The position numbers were made by a program, and so were the translations under genes. Under the pieces are notes generated by a model. That model was given only the letters and a program-made list of their open reading frames with translations. It did not search any database and was not told the origin of the DNA. A DNA stretch of 64,000 bases, taken from contig NZ_JAIGNJ010000001.1 in assembly GCF_019711415.1 (NCBI RefSeq), positions 737,001-801,000 on the forward strand, in the 5' to 3' direction. Positions within the stretch are counted from its first letter, which is position 1; every line of letters starts with the position of its first letter. This document shows, piece after piece, positions 1 through 8,313 of the stretch. The DNA is from Qipengyuania vesicularis. GTDB taxonomy: Bacteria; Pseudomonadota; Alphaproteobacteria; Sphingomonadales; Sphingomonadaceae.

Positions 1-1497
1 GTGCGACAGGCACTGATCGATGGCGTTGGCTGGTGGGCAGAAGCCTTCGACGAGGCAGGGTTCGTCGATGCCTTCCAGGTGGAGGTACTGCCGGAAGAGG
101 TGGATCCGTTCGACATTCGCTACAATGTCGTGAACTGGGTCAATCGGGCGACGCGAGGATGGTCCTATGCCTCCAGTATAGTCGATCCGCGCACAGGTGA
201 GATGGTCAAGAGCAGCGTCATGCTCGGATCGCTCCGCGTGCGTCAGGACATATTGATTTTCCAGGCTTTGATGGGGGCCGGGCTGACGAATACGGGCGAC
301 CCCAACGATCCTGTCCCGGTGGCGCTGGCACGCATACGCCAACTCGGTGCGCATGAGGTTGGCCACGCACTCGGCCTCGCACACAATTTCGCGGCAAGTT
401 CGCAAGGGCGCTACTCGGTGATGGATTATCCCGCGCCGCGTGTCGAACTGGTCGATGGCAAGGTGTCGATTGCCGACGCCTATGGGGAAGGCCTCGGCGT
501 CTGGGACAAGTTCGCCATTCGCTATGTCTACGGAGCTCGGACCGACGAGGAGGCCCGCGCCATGGTGCAGGAGGCACAGGCGCAGGGACTCCGGTTTGTC
601 GGAGATGCGGACGCGCGCGGAACCTCGGCCGCAAATCCGCAAGGGTCGCTATGGGACGATTTTGCCGATCCGGTTTCCGAACTTGGCCGCGTGATGGCGG
701 TGCGCAAGGCAGCGCTCGCCCGGTTCGATGTCGATGCGATCCCTGGCGGACAGGATCTCGCCTCGCTCCGCCGGGCTTTCGTGCCGATCTGGCTATTGCA
801 CCGTTACCAGGTCGAAGCTGCAGCCAAGGCGTTGGGCGGGATGGTCACGCCGCACGGGCTGGCTGGTGATAGTGTGGTGGTCAGGCAGGTTGCGGCGGCC
901 GACCAGCGCGCGGCGCTCGATGCCTTGCTGGATGCAATGTCTGTGGAGGCCTTGAGCGTCCCGGCGCGCCTGCAGCCGCTGCTCTCCTACGGGCCGGCGA
1001 CTGACTACGATTACTCGACATCCATCGAGATCATGCCGATGGCGGGCGGGCCTGTGTTCGATACGCTGCGCGCGACCGAAATCGGTGCGGTGCATGTGCT
1101 CGACAGCCTGCTCGACCCGCAGAGACTGAACCGGCTTGAAATGCAGCATGCGGGCGACAGCGGGGTGCCATCGGCGCACGATGTCGCAATGCGGTTGATC
1201 GCGCGTGCCGATGGTCTCGCGGCCGAAGGTGCGGTGGGCCGGAGGATCGCCACGACCATCGCGCTCGATCTGGCCAAGACGGCGAGGGAAGGCGCTCTGT
1301 CCCGCTCCATAGCGTTCCAGATCGAAGGCCAGCTCGCTCGCTGGGGCGAGCGGCTCGCGCGATCCAAGGGCGGAAGCGAGGAAGCCGACTGGCGGCGCGG
1401 ATTGGGTGCGATGCTGACCGACGGTGACCGTCTTACGCGGGCCCTCGCCGATAGAGCGCTGCTACCCGATGTGCCGCCGGGAATGCCTATCGGCTGA
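1..1497 (+). CDS. Zinc-dependent metalloprotease (DUF5117/DUF4953-like), C-terminal part
   Basis: The frame is open from the first base, so the gene starts before the window; only the last 498 residues are visible. The zinc signature HEVGHALGLAH (HExxHxxGxxH, first His near visible residue 118) marks a metzincin-type metallopeptidase. The long region after it, with a mostly helical and charged tail, fits the large secreted or periplasmic DUF5117/DUF4953 metalloproteases of Bacteroidetes and Proteobacteria, which usually exceed 800 residues. The signal peptide, if there is one, lies outside the window. The substrate is unknown. The gene converges on the minus-strand SDR gene 8 bases beyond its stop. 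Confidence 0.85.
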   Translation: MRQALIDGVGWWAEAFDEAGFVDAFQVEVLPEEVDPFDIRYNVVNWVNRATRGWSYASSIVDPRTGEMVKSSVMLGSLRVRQDILIFQALMGAGLTNTGDPNDPVPVALARIRQLGAHEVGHALGLAHNFAASSQGRYSVMDYPAPRVELVDGKVSIADAYGEGLGVWDKFAIRYVYGARTDEEARAMVQEAQAQGLRFVGDADARGTSAANPQGSLWDDFADPVSELGRVMAVRKAALARFDVDAIPGGQDLASLRRAFVPIWLLHRYQVEAAAKALGGMVTPHGLAGDSVVVRQVAAADQRAALDALLDAMSVEALSVPARLQPLLSYGPATDYDYSTSIEIMPMAGGPVFDTLRATEIGAVHVLDSLLDPQRLNRLEMQHAGDSGVPSAHDVAMRLIARADGLAAEGAVGRRIATTIALDLAKTAREGALSRSIAFQIEGQLARWGERLARSKGGSEEADWRRGLGAMLTDGDRLTRALADRALLPDVPPGMPIG

Positions 1498-1505
1498 ACG
1501 AATGC

Positions 1506-2504
1506 TCAGACGTTGTGTACTGCCTTTATGAGGGGACCGTAAGGACTTTCGCCAAGCCAGCCGACCTGTACCTTTGCGCTGACTTCGTTGATCGGAATTT
1601 GTGGCTTCGGCCCGGGATGAACCGGCTTGCGCAAGGGGCGAGTTCCAGCAGGCATGGCGATGATCGCGGCAATGGCGTTCGGAATATCCATCGGATCGGT
1701 ATTGCCGCCACCGCCACCGCCGCTGCGACGCATTTGTTCGATCATCGCCGTATAGCCGGAAGTATGCTTTTCTTCCGCTCGTTCCAGTAGCTCCAAGGTG
1801 AGTGCGTTGGCATTGTCCCAGATCTCGGTCGGATATCCGCCCGGCTCGATGATCGTGACCTCGATCCCATGAGGGACCAATTCGTAGGCCATCTGTTCGC
1901 TCATCGCCTCGAGCGCGAATTTGGTCGGCGAATATTGCCCGAAACCCGGAACCATCACGCGTCCAAGTTGCGAGGTGACGTTGAATATCTGGCCGGACTT
2001 GCGGGCGCGCATCCCGGGGAGTGCAGCGCGTGCGAGGCGATGCGGTCCATAGACGTTGGTATCGAATAGCAGGTGCGTGGCTTCCATGTCCTGGATTTCG
2101 ATCGGGCCTGCAGTCGAGATGCCTGCGTTGTTGACCAACACATCGAGCCCGCCACCAGCCAGCCGTTCCGCCTCGGCAACGCCGGCGACCACTTGGGCAT
2201 CGTCAGTCACGTCGATCTCGATGACGTGGAGATCGAGCGATTCCGTTTCGGCCAGGGCGCGCAATTCGTCAGCTTCGGGGCGAGGGAGATTGCGCATCGT
2301 TGCGAAAACCTTGGCGCCTTTGCGCGCAAAGCTTTCCGCCATCAGCCTGCCAAAGCCCGAGGAACAGCCGGTGATCAGCACCGACTTGCCGTTCATATCT
2401 GTATCGTGCGAGGCTCCGTGTTCGTGCGAACTCGCGGTCGTTGCGGCCAGTGCGCCGGTGGCGGCTACGCCTGCCAGCAGTGTACGGCGATTGATCTGGG
2501 GCAT
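1506..2504 (-). CDS. SDR-family oxidoreductase with Tat-like signal
   Basis: Classical short-chain dehydrogenase/reductase of about 332 residues. The nucleotide-binding motif TGCSSGFG, the NNAG motif and the catalytic YxxxK (YSPTK) are all present. I chose the ATG at 2504 because AGGAG lies about 9 bases upstream. From this start the protein begins MPQINRRTLLAGVAATGALA, which looks like a twin-arginine signal, followed by a His-rich linker. An ATG at 2396 (MNGKSV) would give a plain cytoplasmic SDR. There is a poly-Gly stretch (GGGGGG) near the C-terminus. The substrate cannot be told from sequence. It is the last gene of a minus-strand run after pth. Confidence 0.85.
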   Translation of the reverse strand: MPQINRRTLLAGVAATGALAATTASSHEHGASHDTDMNGKSVLITGCSSGFGRLMAESFARKGAKVFATMRNLPRPEADELRALAETESLDLHVIEIDVTDDAQVVAGVAEAERLAGGGLDVLVNNAGISTAGPIEIQDMEATHLLFDTNVYGPHRLARAALPGMRARKSGQIFNVTSQLGRVMVPGFGQYSPTKFALEAMSEQMAYELVPHGIEVTIIEPGGYPTEIWDNANALTLELLERAEEKHTSGYTAMIEQMRRSGGGGGGNTDPMDIPNAIAAIIAMPAGTRPLRKPVHPGPKPQIPINEVSAKVQVGWLGESPYGPLIKAVHNV

Positions 2505-2541
2505 GGGGGTCTCCTCTCGAACGGGTGCGACCCTCAGCAAA

Positions 2542-3111
2542 TCATTCCTGCATGCGCAGCGCAACATCATTCATGAAGCGCGCGTCGTCGCCCTTGGCAA
2601 GCCAGTCTGCTTCCGCACCGATCGCGCCGAGCATGTCGGCAAGGCTGTCCATCTCGCTCTTGGCGTAATTGCCGAGCACGTGGCCGGTCACCCGGTCCTT
2701 GCTGCCCGGATGGCCGATCCCGATCCGCACGCGGCGAAAATCGGGCCCCAGATGCTGGTTGATCGAGCGCAGGCCGTTGTGCCCCGCAAGCCCGCCGCCG
2801 CGGCGGACCTTCACCTTGAAGGGCGCGAGATCGAGTTCGTCATGGAAAACGGTCAGGTCCTCGATATCGAGCTTGTAGAAACGCATCGCCTCGCCAACCG
2901 CGCGGCCGCTTTCGTTCATAAAGGTCGCGGGTTTCAGGAGAATGATCTTCTCGTTGCCGATCCGCCCTTCCTGCACCCAGCCGGAAAACTTCTTCTGCAC
3001 CGGACCGAAGCCATGGATTTCGGCCAGCGCGTCGCAGACCATGAAACCGATATTGTGTCGGTGCATGGCATATTGCGGTCCGGGATTTCCAAGGCCTGTC
3101 CAGATTTGCAT
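2542..3111 (-). CDS. pth: Peptidyl-tRNA hydrolase
   Basis: Releases tRNA from peptidyl-tRNA that drops off the ribosome. The protein has the family start QIWTGLGNPGPQYAMHRHN, with the catalytic His in HRHNIGF, then the FHDELDL segment carrying the catalytic Asp and GGGLAGHNGLRS. Its length (189 residues) is typical. A GTG nine bases earlier (3120) is possible, but the ATG at 3111 matches the usual Pth start and has an AGGTGG-like site in front. It lies just downstream of rplY, the common alphaproteobacterial pairing, with a terminator-like hairpin between them. Confidence 0.96.
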   Translation of the reverse strand: MQIWTGLGNPGPQYAMHRHNIGFMVCDALAEIHGFGPVQKKFSGWVQEGRIGNEKIILLKPATFMNESGRAVGEAMRFYKLDIEDLTVFHDELDLAPFKVKVRRGGGLAGHNGLRSINQHLGPDFRRVRIGIGHPGSKDRVTGHVLGNYAKSEMDSLADMLGAIGAEADWLAKGDDARFMNDVALRMQE

Positions 3112-3136
3112 GTGTGCCACCTAGCCCGACCGGGCC

Positions 3137-3172
3137 GAAAAACAAGAACGCCGGCCTCTTTCGAGACCGGCG
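3137..3172 (-). terminator. Terminator after rplY
   Basis: On the minus strand the arms CGCCGG (3167-3172) and CCGGCG (3149-3154), extended inward by a CTC/GAG pairing, form a hairpin followed by a T-rich run (TTGTTTTT as transcribed, 3137-3144). It sits between rplY and pth, so it may reduce rather than stop read-through into pth. Confidence 0.7.
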
Positions 3173-3202
3173 CCCTGGTGATTTCCGCAAGGGAGGAGCG
3201 AA

Positions 3203-3898
3203 TTAGTCTTCGCTCTTCTCTTCCTGCTCTTCCGCAGCATCGGCGTCTTCGCCCTGCTCGGTTGCGGGGACGCCGTCGGCATCCACGTCTTCTTCACCCT
3301 CGGCGGTCGTGTCGCCTTCGCTCTTCTTGAGAGCGGACGGTGCGACCAGCGTGGCGATGGTGAAGTCGCGGTCGGTGATGGCGCTTTCGGCGCCAGCCGG
3401 TAGGGTGACTTCGCTGATGTGGATCGAATCGCCGACTTCCTTGCCAGTGACGTCGATTTCGATCTCGCCAGGGATCTTGTCGTTTTCGCAGATCAGGTCG
3501 AGTTCGTGGCGAACGATATTGAGCACGCCGCCCTTCTTGAGGCCCGGCGAATCTTCTTCGTTGATGAAGACCACGGGAACATGGACTTCGATCTTGCCGC
3601 CCTTGGCGAGACGGAAGAAGTCGACATGCTCGGGGCGGTCGGTGACGGGATGAAGCGACACGTCCTTCGGAAGCGTTTTCACCTTCTTGCCACCCAGTTC
3701 GATCTCGACGATCGAGTTCATGAAGTGGCCGGTGCCGAGCTGGCGGACCAGTTCCTTGGCTTCGACGTGGATCAGGGTGGGTTCTTCCTTGCCGCCATAG
3801 ATGACAGCGGGGACACGGCCTTCGCGACGCAGTGCACGGGAGGCTCCCTTGCCAGCCCGTTCGCGCGTCTCGGCCGGAAGTGTCAGAGCATCGCTCAT
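3203..3898 (-). CDS. rplY: 50S ribosomal protein L25/general stress protein Ctc
   Basis: Binds 5S rRNA in the large ribosomal subunit. At 231 residues it is the long CTC/TL5 form: an N-terminal L25 barrel (to about residue 95, containing [17 protein letters not shown]), then the C-terminal TL5 domain ([18 protein letters not shown]), and finally a very acidic, Asp/Glu-rich tail of about 35 residues. The ATG start at 3898 is the only sensible one. It precedes pth, the usual order in alphaproteobacteria. Confidence 0.96.
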   Translation of the reverse strand: MSDALTLPAETRERAGKGASRALRREGRVPAVIYGGKEEPTLIHVEAKELVRQLGTGHFMNSIVEIELGGKKVKTLPKDVSLHPVTDRPEHVDFFRLAKGGKIEVHVPVVFINEEDSPGLKKGGVLNIVRHELDLICENDKIPGEIEIDVTGKEVGDSIHISEVTLPAGAESAITDRDFTIATLVAPSALKKSEGDTTAEGEEDVDADGVPATEQGEDADAAEEQEEKSED

Positions 3899-3979
3899 GT
3901 CGCTTACCTTTCGAAATGCATTGATTTACACCTTCGGTCCGCCACGCCTCCAGGGATGACCATGACGCCGAAGCGCGCG

Positions 3980-4007
3980 CCTATAGCGTGTGCGTCGCGA
4001 AAAGCAA
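3980..4007 (-). promoter_or_regulatory. Possible housekeeping promoter for rplY
   Basis: Reading the minus strand, TTGCTT (4002-4007) and TATAGG (3980-3985) are separated by 16 bases and lie about 80 bases upstream of the rplY start, in the gap after the TraB-family gene. This is a match by eye to a sigma-70-type promoter and is not confirmed. Confidence 0.4.
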
Positions 4008-4031
4008 GCGAGGCGTGTGCCGCCTTAGCCG

Positions 4032-4967
4032 TTACTGGATGCGCGTAATAACATTGCCTTTGCGCGCGAGGAAGTCCTGCACACTCTTCTCGCCAGCGAG
4101 GTGGGCAGAGCCGACCGCGATGAAGACAACGCCGGGGCGGTTCATGCGCGCATCGATCCATTCGGCCCAGCGCTGGTTGCGATCATAGAGGAGGGCCTTG
4201 GCCAGGACCGGGTCGGTCATTTCCTCATTGAGCAGCTTCACCAGCTTAGCCGTATCGCCCGCGCGCCAGAAGTTCACCATCTCGTCGACGCTCGCCACCA
4301 TCCGGGCGGGATCTTCAGCCGAGGAGATCATCATCTCGATCTGGCTGGCGAGCGGCAAGTTGTCGAGCATGCCGATCTGTTCGTCCATGGTCTCCAGCGC
4401 GCCGCGGTCCATTTCCGGTCCGGCGAGCACTTCGAGAACCTCCTCGACGCCGCTGTTCGGATCGTACCCGGCCTGGATGAGCGGCAGGAGCGAGAGATTG
4501 ATTCCCACGAACCACGGCTTGTAACCGTCGAAGGCAGGTGCCGGGATGCCAAGGCGAGCCAAGGCACGCTCATAGGTCTTGCGCTGACCTGTGCCGAGAA
4601 GGCTCCGTAGCGTCCTTCCGCCGCCGAGAGCGGCCCTGCGCATGATGCTCGCCTGGGCCGCCGGTGATTTCCCTGCGTCTGCCGGGATTTCGGTCATCAG
4701 CATGTCCGAGGATGCGAGCGCGCGCTCGATCGGTTCGTTGTACCACGTAACGTTGCGCGGAAGCAGGTGGATCGTGCCAAAAAGATAGATCGTGGTGTCT
4801 TCGTCCGCCACCGCCCACAGAGCCGGACCTTCGCCGGTTCCCGCGTCTTGCGAAAGGGCAGCTGCCCCGAGGTTCTGCGACTGCGCCTGCTCCTGCGGAA
4901 GAGCGGGAGTCGCCGGTGCGAATGCCAGCGCCAGTGCAGCGCAGTACCTCGAGATCAGTCTTTTCAT
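4032..4967 (-). CDS. TraB/GumN-family protein (copy 1)
   Basis: Exported protein of 311 residues with an N-terminal signal peptide (MKRLISRYCAALALAFA, Ala-rich cleavage region). The TraB/GumN (TIKI-like) family is recognised from the first GxxH motif in IYLFGTIHLLP (about residue 65) and the second in FIAVGSAHLAG near the C-terminus. In eukaryotic TIKI proteins these motifs bind metal in a protease; the bacterial role is unclear. It lies 27 bases after a second copy and probably shares a transcript with it. The Shine-Dalgarno AAGGGG is part of a small hairpin. Confidence 0.85.
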   Translation of the reverse strand: MKRLISRYCAALALAFAPATPALPQEQAQSQNLGAAALSQDAGTGEGPALWAVADEDTTIYLFGTIHLLPRNVTWYNEPIERALASSDMLMTEIPADAGKSPAAQASIMRRAALGGGRTLRSLLGTGQRKTYERALARLGIPAPAFDGYKPWFVGINLSLLPLIQAGYDPNSGVEEVLEVLAGPEMDRGALETMDEQIGMLDNLPLASQIEMMISSAEDPARMVASVDEMVNFWRAGDTAKLVKLLNEEMTDPVLAKALLYDRNQRWAEWIDARMNRPGVVFIAVGSAHLAGEKSVQDFLARKGNVITRIQ

Positions 4968-4970
4968 ATT

Positions 4971-4991
4971 AGCCCCTTGAATTGCGGGGCT
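4971..4991 (-). promoter_or_regulatory. Hairpin containing the ribosome-binding site of TraB-family copy 1
   Basis: As RNA from the minus strand, AGCCCC (4986-4991) can pair with GGGGCT (4971-4976). The second arm includes part of the AAGGGG Shine-Dalgarno sequence just before the ATG at 4967, so folding could limit translation of this gene relative to the upstream paralogue. Confidence 0.35.
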
Positions 4992-4994
4992 TTG

Positions 4995-5927
4995 TTACTG
5001 GATTCGGGTTACCGAGATGTTACGCTCTGCCAGGTAATCCTGCACGCTCTTCTCGCCCGCAAGGTGACCCGCGCCCACGGCCATGAAGACCGAGCCTGGA
5101 GTGTCGAGCCGTTCGTCGATCCATGCAGCCCAATTGGCGTTGCGGGCGTAGAAAAGGCGCTCAGTGAGAATCGGATCCGCCTCTGCCGTTTCCTGCAGCA
5201 TCTCCGCGAGTTGATCGATATTGCCGACTTTCCATTCATCGATGATGCGACCAAGCATTGCTGCGCCTTCATCCGGGTTTTCGACTGTCTCCAGGAGGAA
5301 GGGAATCTGCGCCTCGATTGGCAGGGAGTCGAAGATGTCGAGCTGGAATTCGACAGTTTCCAGTGCGTCGCGTTCGGTGCCTTCGGGAACGGATCCCTCA
5401 AGCACGGTTTCGACCCCGTTTTCTCCGGAGATGCCCGCCTTCTGGAGGGTGATCTGGACGAGATTGATGGCCGCGAACCAAGGTTCGAAGCGGTCCAGAG
5501 CCTCTGCAGGAACACCCATCTTGGCAAGGCCTGCCTCATAGGCGGTCCTTTGTTCGTCATTCATGAGGCCGCGCAAGGTTTGACCCTCTGGCAGCATCGC
5601 CTTGCCCAGCACAAGCGGACCCATCGACGCCATGGATTCGGGCGTCATGTCGATCTCGGTGACGAGGGTCTGCGAACTCTCAATCGCCGACTTTACGGGG
5701 CCGCTGTTCCAGTCGACATCGGCGGGAAGGGCATGGACCGTACCGAATATGTAGATCGTTGTGTCCTCGTCGGCGACCTTCCACAGGGCGGGTCCTTCGC
5801 CAGTGGGAACGAATGCTTCGGCGACCGGTGCCGGCGCGTCGTCCGTGCCGGTTGCGCACGCCTGTAGCCCGAAGGCGAGAGCCGCGGCTGACAGCGTGGT
5901 GGACAGGGTTCGTTTGAGGTTACGCAT
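4995..5927 (-). CDS. TraB/GumN-family lipoprotein (copy 2)
   Basis: Paralogue of the next gene downstream, 310 residues. The N-terminus (MRNLKRTLSTTLSAAALAFG, then LQAC) is a lipoprotein signal with lipobox cysteine near residue 24, so it is probably membrane-anchored in the periplasm. The family motifs are IYIFGTVHALP and FMAVGAGHLAGEKSV. A good GAGGAG site precedes the ATG at 5927. It begins 27 bases after the small membrane protein gene and may belong to the same operon as the XRE regulator. Substrate unknown. Confidence 0.85.
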   Translation of the reverse strand: MRNLKRTLSTTLSAAALAFGLQACATGTDDAPAPVAEAFVPTGEGPALWKVADEDTTIYIFGTVHALPADVDWNSGPVKSAIESSQTLVTEIDMTPESMASMGPLVLGKAMLPEGQTLRGLMNDEQRTAYEAGLAKMGVPAEALDRFEPWFAAINLVQITLQKAGISGENGVETVLEGSVPEGTERDALETVEFQLDIFDSLPIEAQIPFLLETVENPDEGAAMLGRIIDEWKVGNIDQLAEMLQETAEADPILTERLFYARNANWAAWIDERLDTPGSVFMAVGAGHLAGEKSVQDYLAERNISVTRIQ

Positions 5928-5954
5928 ATGAAATCTCCTCGGGAGTTGTCTAAT

Positions 5955-6413
5955 CTAAGATGGAAGCAGGTCTCGCAGTTTCGCGAGCAGGAAGCTGGCG
6001 ATCATGCCGCCATAGGAAAGCAGGAACACGCCGAAGGCATGAGGGTAGGGCGCAAAGCCGCCCGCGTAGAGCATGACCCAGATCGGATAGCCGCTGATGA
6101 CCGCAATGCAGCCGCCGGCAAGGCCAACCATGTTCTGTTTGCGCAAAAGCTCGTCGATCTGCGTGAAACACCAGACAGGAAAGATCACGAAGGCGAAGAA
6201 CAGCGCAACCGAAATGGCGATGGCGAGATTGGGATCGAGCGAGAGGCCTGCAAAATCGCGGGAGAAGAAACTGCCTTCGCCCTCCTCGGACAGGGCCAGG
6301 ACCAGCCCGATGGCTCCGCCGATCGCGACAGAGGCGAGCATATATATGACCATCCGCATCTGTCTGCGGCGGGTGTTGGTTTCACCGGGATTGCGTTCGG
6401 TTGGTTCGGTCAT
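5955..6413 (-). CDS. Small membrane protein of the XRE operon
   Basis: Protein of 152 residues with four likely membrane segments (residues about 20-42, 62-85, 95-115 and 122-142) and charged, Arg-rich N-terminal residues. I do not recognise a named family. It starts 3 bases after the stop of the XRE regulator gene, so the two are almost certainly co-transcribed. Small membrane proteins next to a short Cro/C1-type regulator are a recurring arrangement (for example the DUF2178-type sensors), but the link here is inference from position. Confidence 0.75.
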   Translation of the reverse strand: MTEPTERNPGETNTRRRQMRMVIYMLASVAIGGAIGLVLALSEEGEGSFFSRDFAGLSLDPNLAIAISVALFFAFVIFPVWCFTQIDELLRKQNMVGLAGGCIAVISGYPIWVMLYAGGFAPYPHAFGVFLLSYGGMIASFLLAKLRDLLPS

Positions 6414-6416
6414 CGG

Positions 6417-6614
6417 TCAGTCCTCTGAGAACTCGAAAATGTCTTCGATCGGCATGTCGAACAGGCGCGAGATACGAAACGCGAGCGGGAGCGAGGGGTC
6501 ATGCTTGCCGGTCTCGATCGCGTTGATTGCCTGGCGCGAGACGTCGAGCCTGCCGGCCAGCTCTGCCTGGCTCCACTCGCGTTCCGCCCGGAGTACCCTC
6601 AGACGGTTCTTCAC
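6417..6614 (-). CDS. Short XRE-family (Cro/C1-type) transcriptional regulator
   Basis: A 65-residue protein that is little more than one helix-turn-helix domain: LRVLRAEREWSQAELAGRLD and SRQAINAIETGKHDPSL are typical HTH_XRE/YozG-like motifs. It starts with GTG and overlaps the stop of the upstream membrane protein gene by four bases (GTGA), which implies translational coupling. It probably regulates its own operon. The phased GACA boxes at 7082-7147 are the obvious candidate operator. Confidence 0.92.
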   Translation of the reverse strand: MKNRLRVLRAEREWSQAELAGRLDVSRQAINAIETGKHDPSLPLAFRISRLFDMPIEDIFEFSED

Positions 6615-7036
6615 AGGCCGGTTCCCCGGGCACGGTAGGTGAAGTAGCCAATCGACCAGCTGCCCAGCATGAGCGCCTGTACCTGGTTCAGACTTGGCTC
6701 CCCCAGCCAGCGACCGAGCAGGAGGTCATTCGACCACGCGAAGGAGACGATCAGAGAGGTCATGATGGAAACTACTGCCGCATTGGCCATGATCTGGAAG
6801 GTGTATTCCTCCGAACGCTTCCGATCGAGGCTACTCAACCTTGTGACGACAAGGGCAATCACGATCATGAGAGCTGCGGCGGCGATCCCGGTCAGCCAGG
6901 GGTCGGGAGCATAGGCCGGCGAAGGGGTGGTGTCGAAAGAATCGGCTACCAGCCCGATGACGCCGATCAGGCCCATCAGGCCGAAGCTTATGTCGGCCAC
7001 CTGCGCTTGGCGATCTCGGTTTATCGTGCCGGACAT
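6611..7036 (-). CDS. Membrane protein, first gene of the XRE operon
   Basis: The ATG at 7036 is preceded by AGGAGA at the right distance, giving a protein of 141 residues. It has four likely membrane segments (about residues 14-32, 45-66, 85-105 and 110-128) separated by short loops with Arg/Lys. No family recognised. It overlaps the downstream regulator gene by 4 bases. Together with the regulator and the next membrane protein it forms a membrane-HTH-membrane cassette, so it may sense a membrane or envelope signal; this is a guess from arrangement. Confidence 0.75.
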   Translation of the reverse strand: MSGTINRDRQAQVADISFGLMGLIGVIGLVADSFDTTPSPAYAPDPWLTGIAAAALMIVIALVVTRLSSLDRKRSEEYTFQIMANAAVVSIMTSLIVSFAWSNDLLLGRWLGEPSLNQVQALMLGSWSIGYFTYRARGTGL

Positions 7037-7081
7037 TTGCCTTCTCCTTGTCATCCGCCGCGATTGCGGCGTGCGACCACG

Positions 7082-7147
7082 GTGTCATGTATACCTGACT
7101 ATATGTCGCGATTCGCTGACAATGTCAAGAACACCTGACACAATGTC
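7082..7147 (-). promoter_or_regulatory. Promoter with four phased GACA boxes upstream of the XRE operon
   Basis: On the minus strand a perfect -35 TTGACA (7123-7128) and a TATAGT -10 (7098-7103) are spaced by 19 bases. Over them lie repeats of the form GACAT(T/A)..(G)TCAG: the box GACAT or GACA ends at 7147, 7126, 7107 and 7086, so steps are 21, 19 and 21 bases, about two helical turns. One unit is a perfect palindrome, TGACAATGTCA (7118-7128). This is what a cooperatively bound operator looks like. Confidence 0.6.
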
Positions 7148-7172
7148 GAGAGGACCTGTCTATGTGCAGGTC

Positions 7173-8204
7173 CTACTGCACCCGTTTCACCTCGAATCCG
7201 CGTTCCTCCAGCATCGATTGCACGGACAGATCGCCGGCGAGGTGAGCGGCGCCCACGGCGAGCAGGACCGAGCCGGGCCGTTCAAGCCGTTCCTCCAGCC
7301 ACAGCGTCCAGGCGCGGTTACGGTCTTCGAGAAGCACTTTCTCGAGCTGGCGCTCGTATGGCGTTTGGCCCAGTCCCAGCTCGCCAAGAGTTTCGGTCTT
7401 GCCCTGGGCCCAGAGATGCTCGCCGGCGAACGGATCGCTATTCTCGTTCCCCTGTTCTTCGAGCCCGAGGCCAAGCGTATCGAGGTTCTCACCGTCCCAG
7501 ACCAGCAGTTCCTGCTCGAGCTCGAACAGCAGCAGCGCTTCGTCGATGGCGAGAAGGTTGTCGAGAACCTTGATCGCGTCCTCGATTGAGCCGATCGGCT
7601 TCCCGGCCTCGGCGAATTCTGCCTCCAGTATCGTCTCGACGCCATAGTCGTGGCGCGATCCCTGCTGCTCCATCAGTTGAATGCCCACGCTGAGGATTGC
7701 GAGGAAAGGAGGCAGCTTGTCGAAAAACTCCTGCGGCATGCCCCCGAGCTCAGCGATCTTGAACCATTTCTCTGCGGCATCCGCGGTGAGGCGCTCCGAT
7801 GTGGGCTGCCGGGTGAGCGAATCGGCAACCAGCTTCATTGCCCATGCTTCGGTCTTGGCATCGAAGTCGTCATCGCTGCTTTCGACCACCAGTTCATCGA
7901 CCCCGGCAACCACCGCATCGAACGTGTCAGTCCGCCAGCGAAACTTGCGCGGAAGCACGTGAAAGGTGCCGAACATGTAGATCTTGGTGTCCTCGTCCTC
8001 CAGCAACCAGATTGCTGGGGCCGGTTCGTAGTCCTGTACAACTTCGGGATCGTTGTCCTCGTTCGCGGCTTCCGCGACGTTCGTAGGTCGCTCCTTGGCC
8101 GCCGGGAGGTCCTTCTTGAACTGCTCGTCATTCGGCGCAGCGTGCAGGCCTGCCTGTCCAAATCCCAGGCACGCAGCGAGAAGGAAAGCGATGAATTTTT
8201 GCAT
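7173..8204 (-). CDS. TraB/GumN-family protein (copy 3)
   Basis: Third paralogue of the window, 343 residues when started at the ATG at 8204, where a signal peptide begins (MQKFIAFLLAACLGFGQAG). Earlier in-frame starts would precede the signal with an unlikely leader. It keeps the family motifs IYMFGTFHVLP and LLAVGAAHLAGDLSV, but carries a longer acidic N-terminal linker (rich in Asp/Glu, to about residue 60) and an acidic middle segment. It is divergent from glyQ and separated from the other two copies by the XRE operon. Function unknown, probably periplasmic. Confidence 0.85.
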   Translation of the reverse strand: MQKFIAFLLAACLGFGQAGLHAAPNDEQFKKDLPAAKERPTNVAEAANEDNDPEVVQDYEPAPAIWLLEDEDTKIYMFGTFHVLPRKFRWRTDTFDAVVAGVDELVVESSDDDFDAKTEAWAMKLVADSLTRQPTSERLTADAAEKWFKIAELGGMPQEFFDKLPPFLAILSVGIQLMEQQGSRHDYGVETILEAEFAEAGKPIGSIEDAIKVLDNLLAIDEALLLFELEQELLVWDGENLDTLGLGLEEQGNENSDPFAGEHLWAQGKTETLGELGLGQTPYERQLEKVLLEDRNRAWTLWLEERLERPGSVLLAVGAAHLAGDLSVQSMLEERGFEVKRVQ

Positions 8205-8313
8205 TGGACCCCCGATACTTCGTCTCCCCGACATATTACGGACTGTCGCTAACCGCAAACTTGCTGCGCTGCGGCATTGACCGTTTTTCACGCTTCCGCC
8301 ATTGCGCCGCTCC

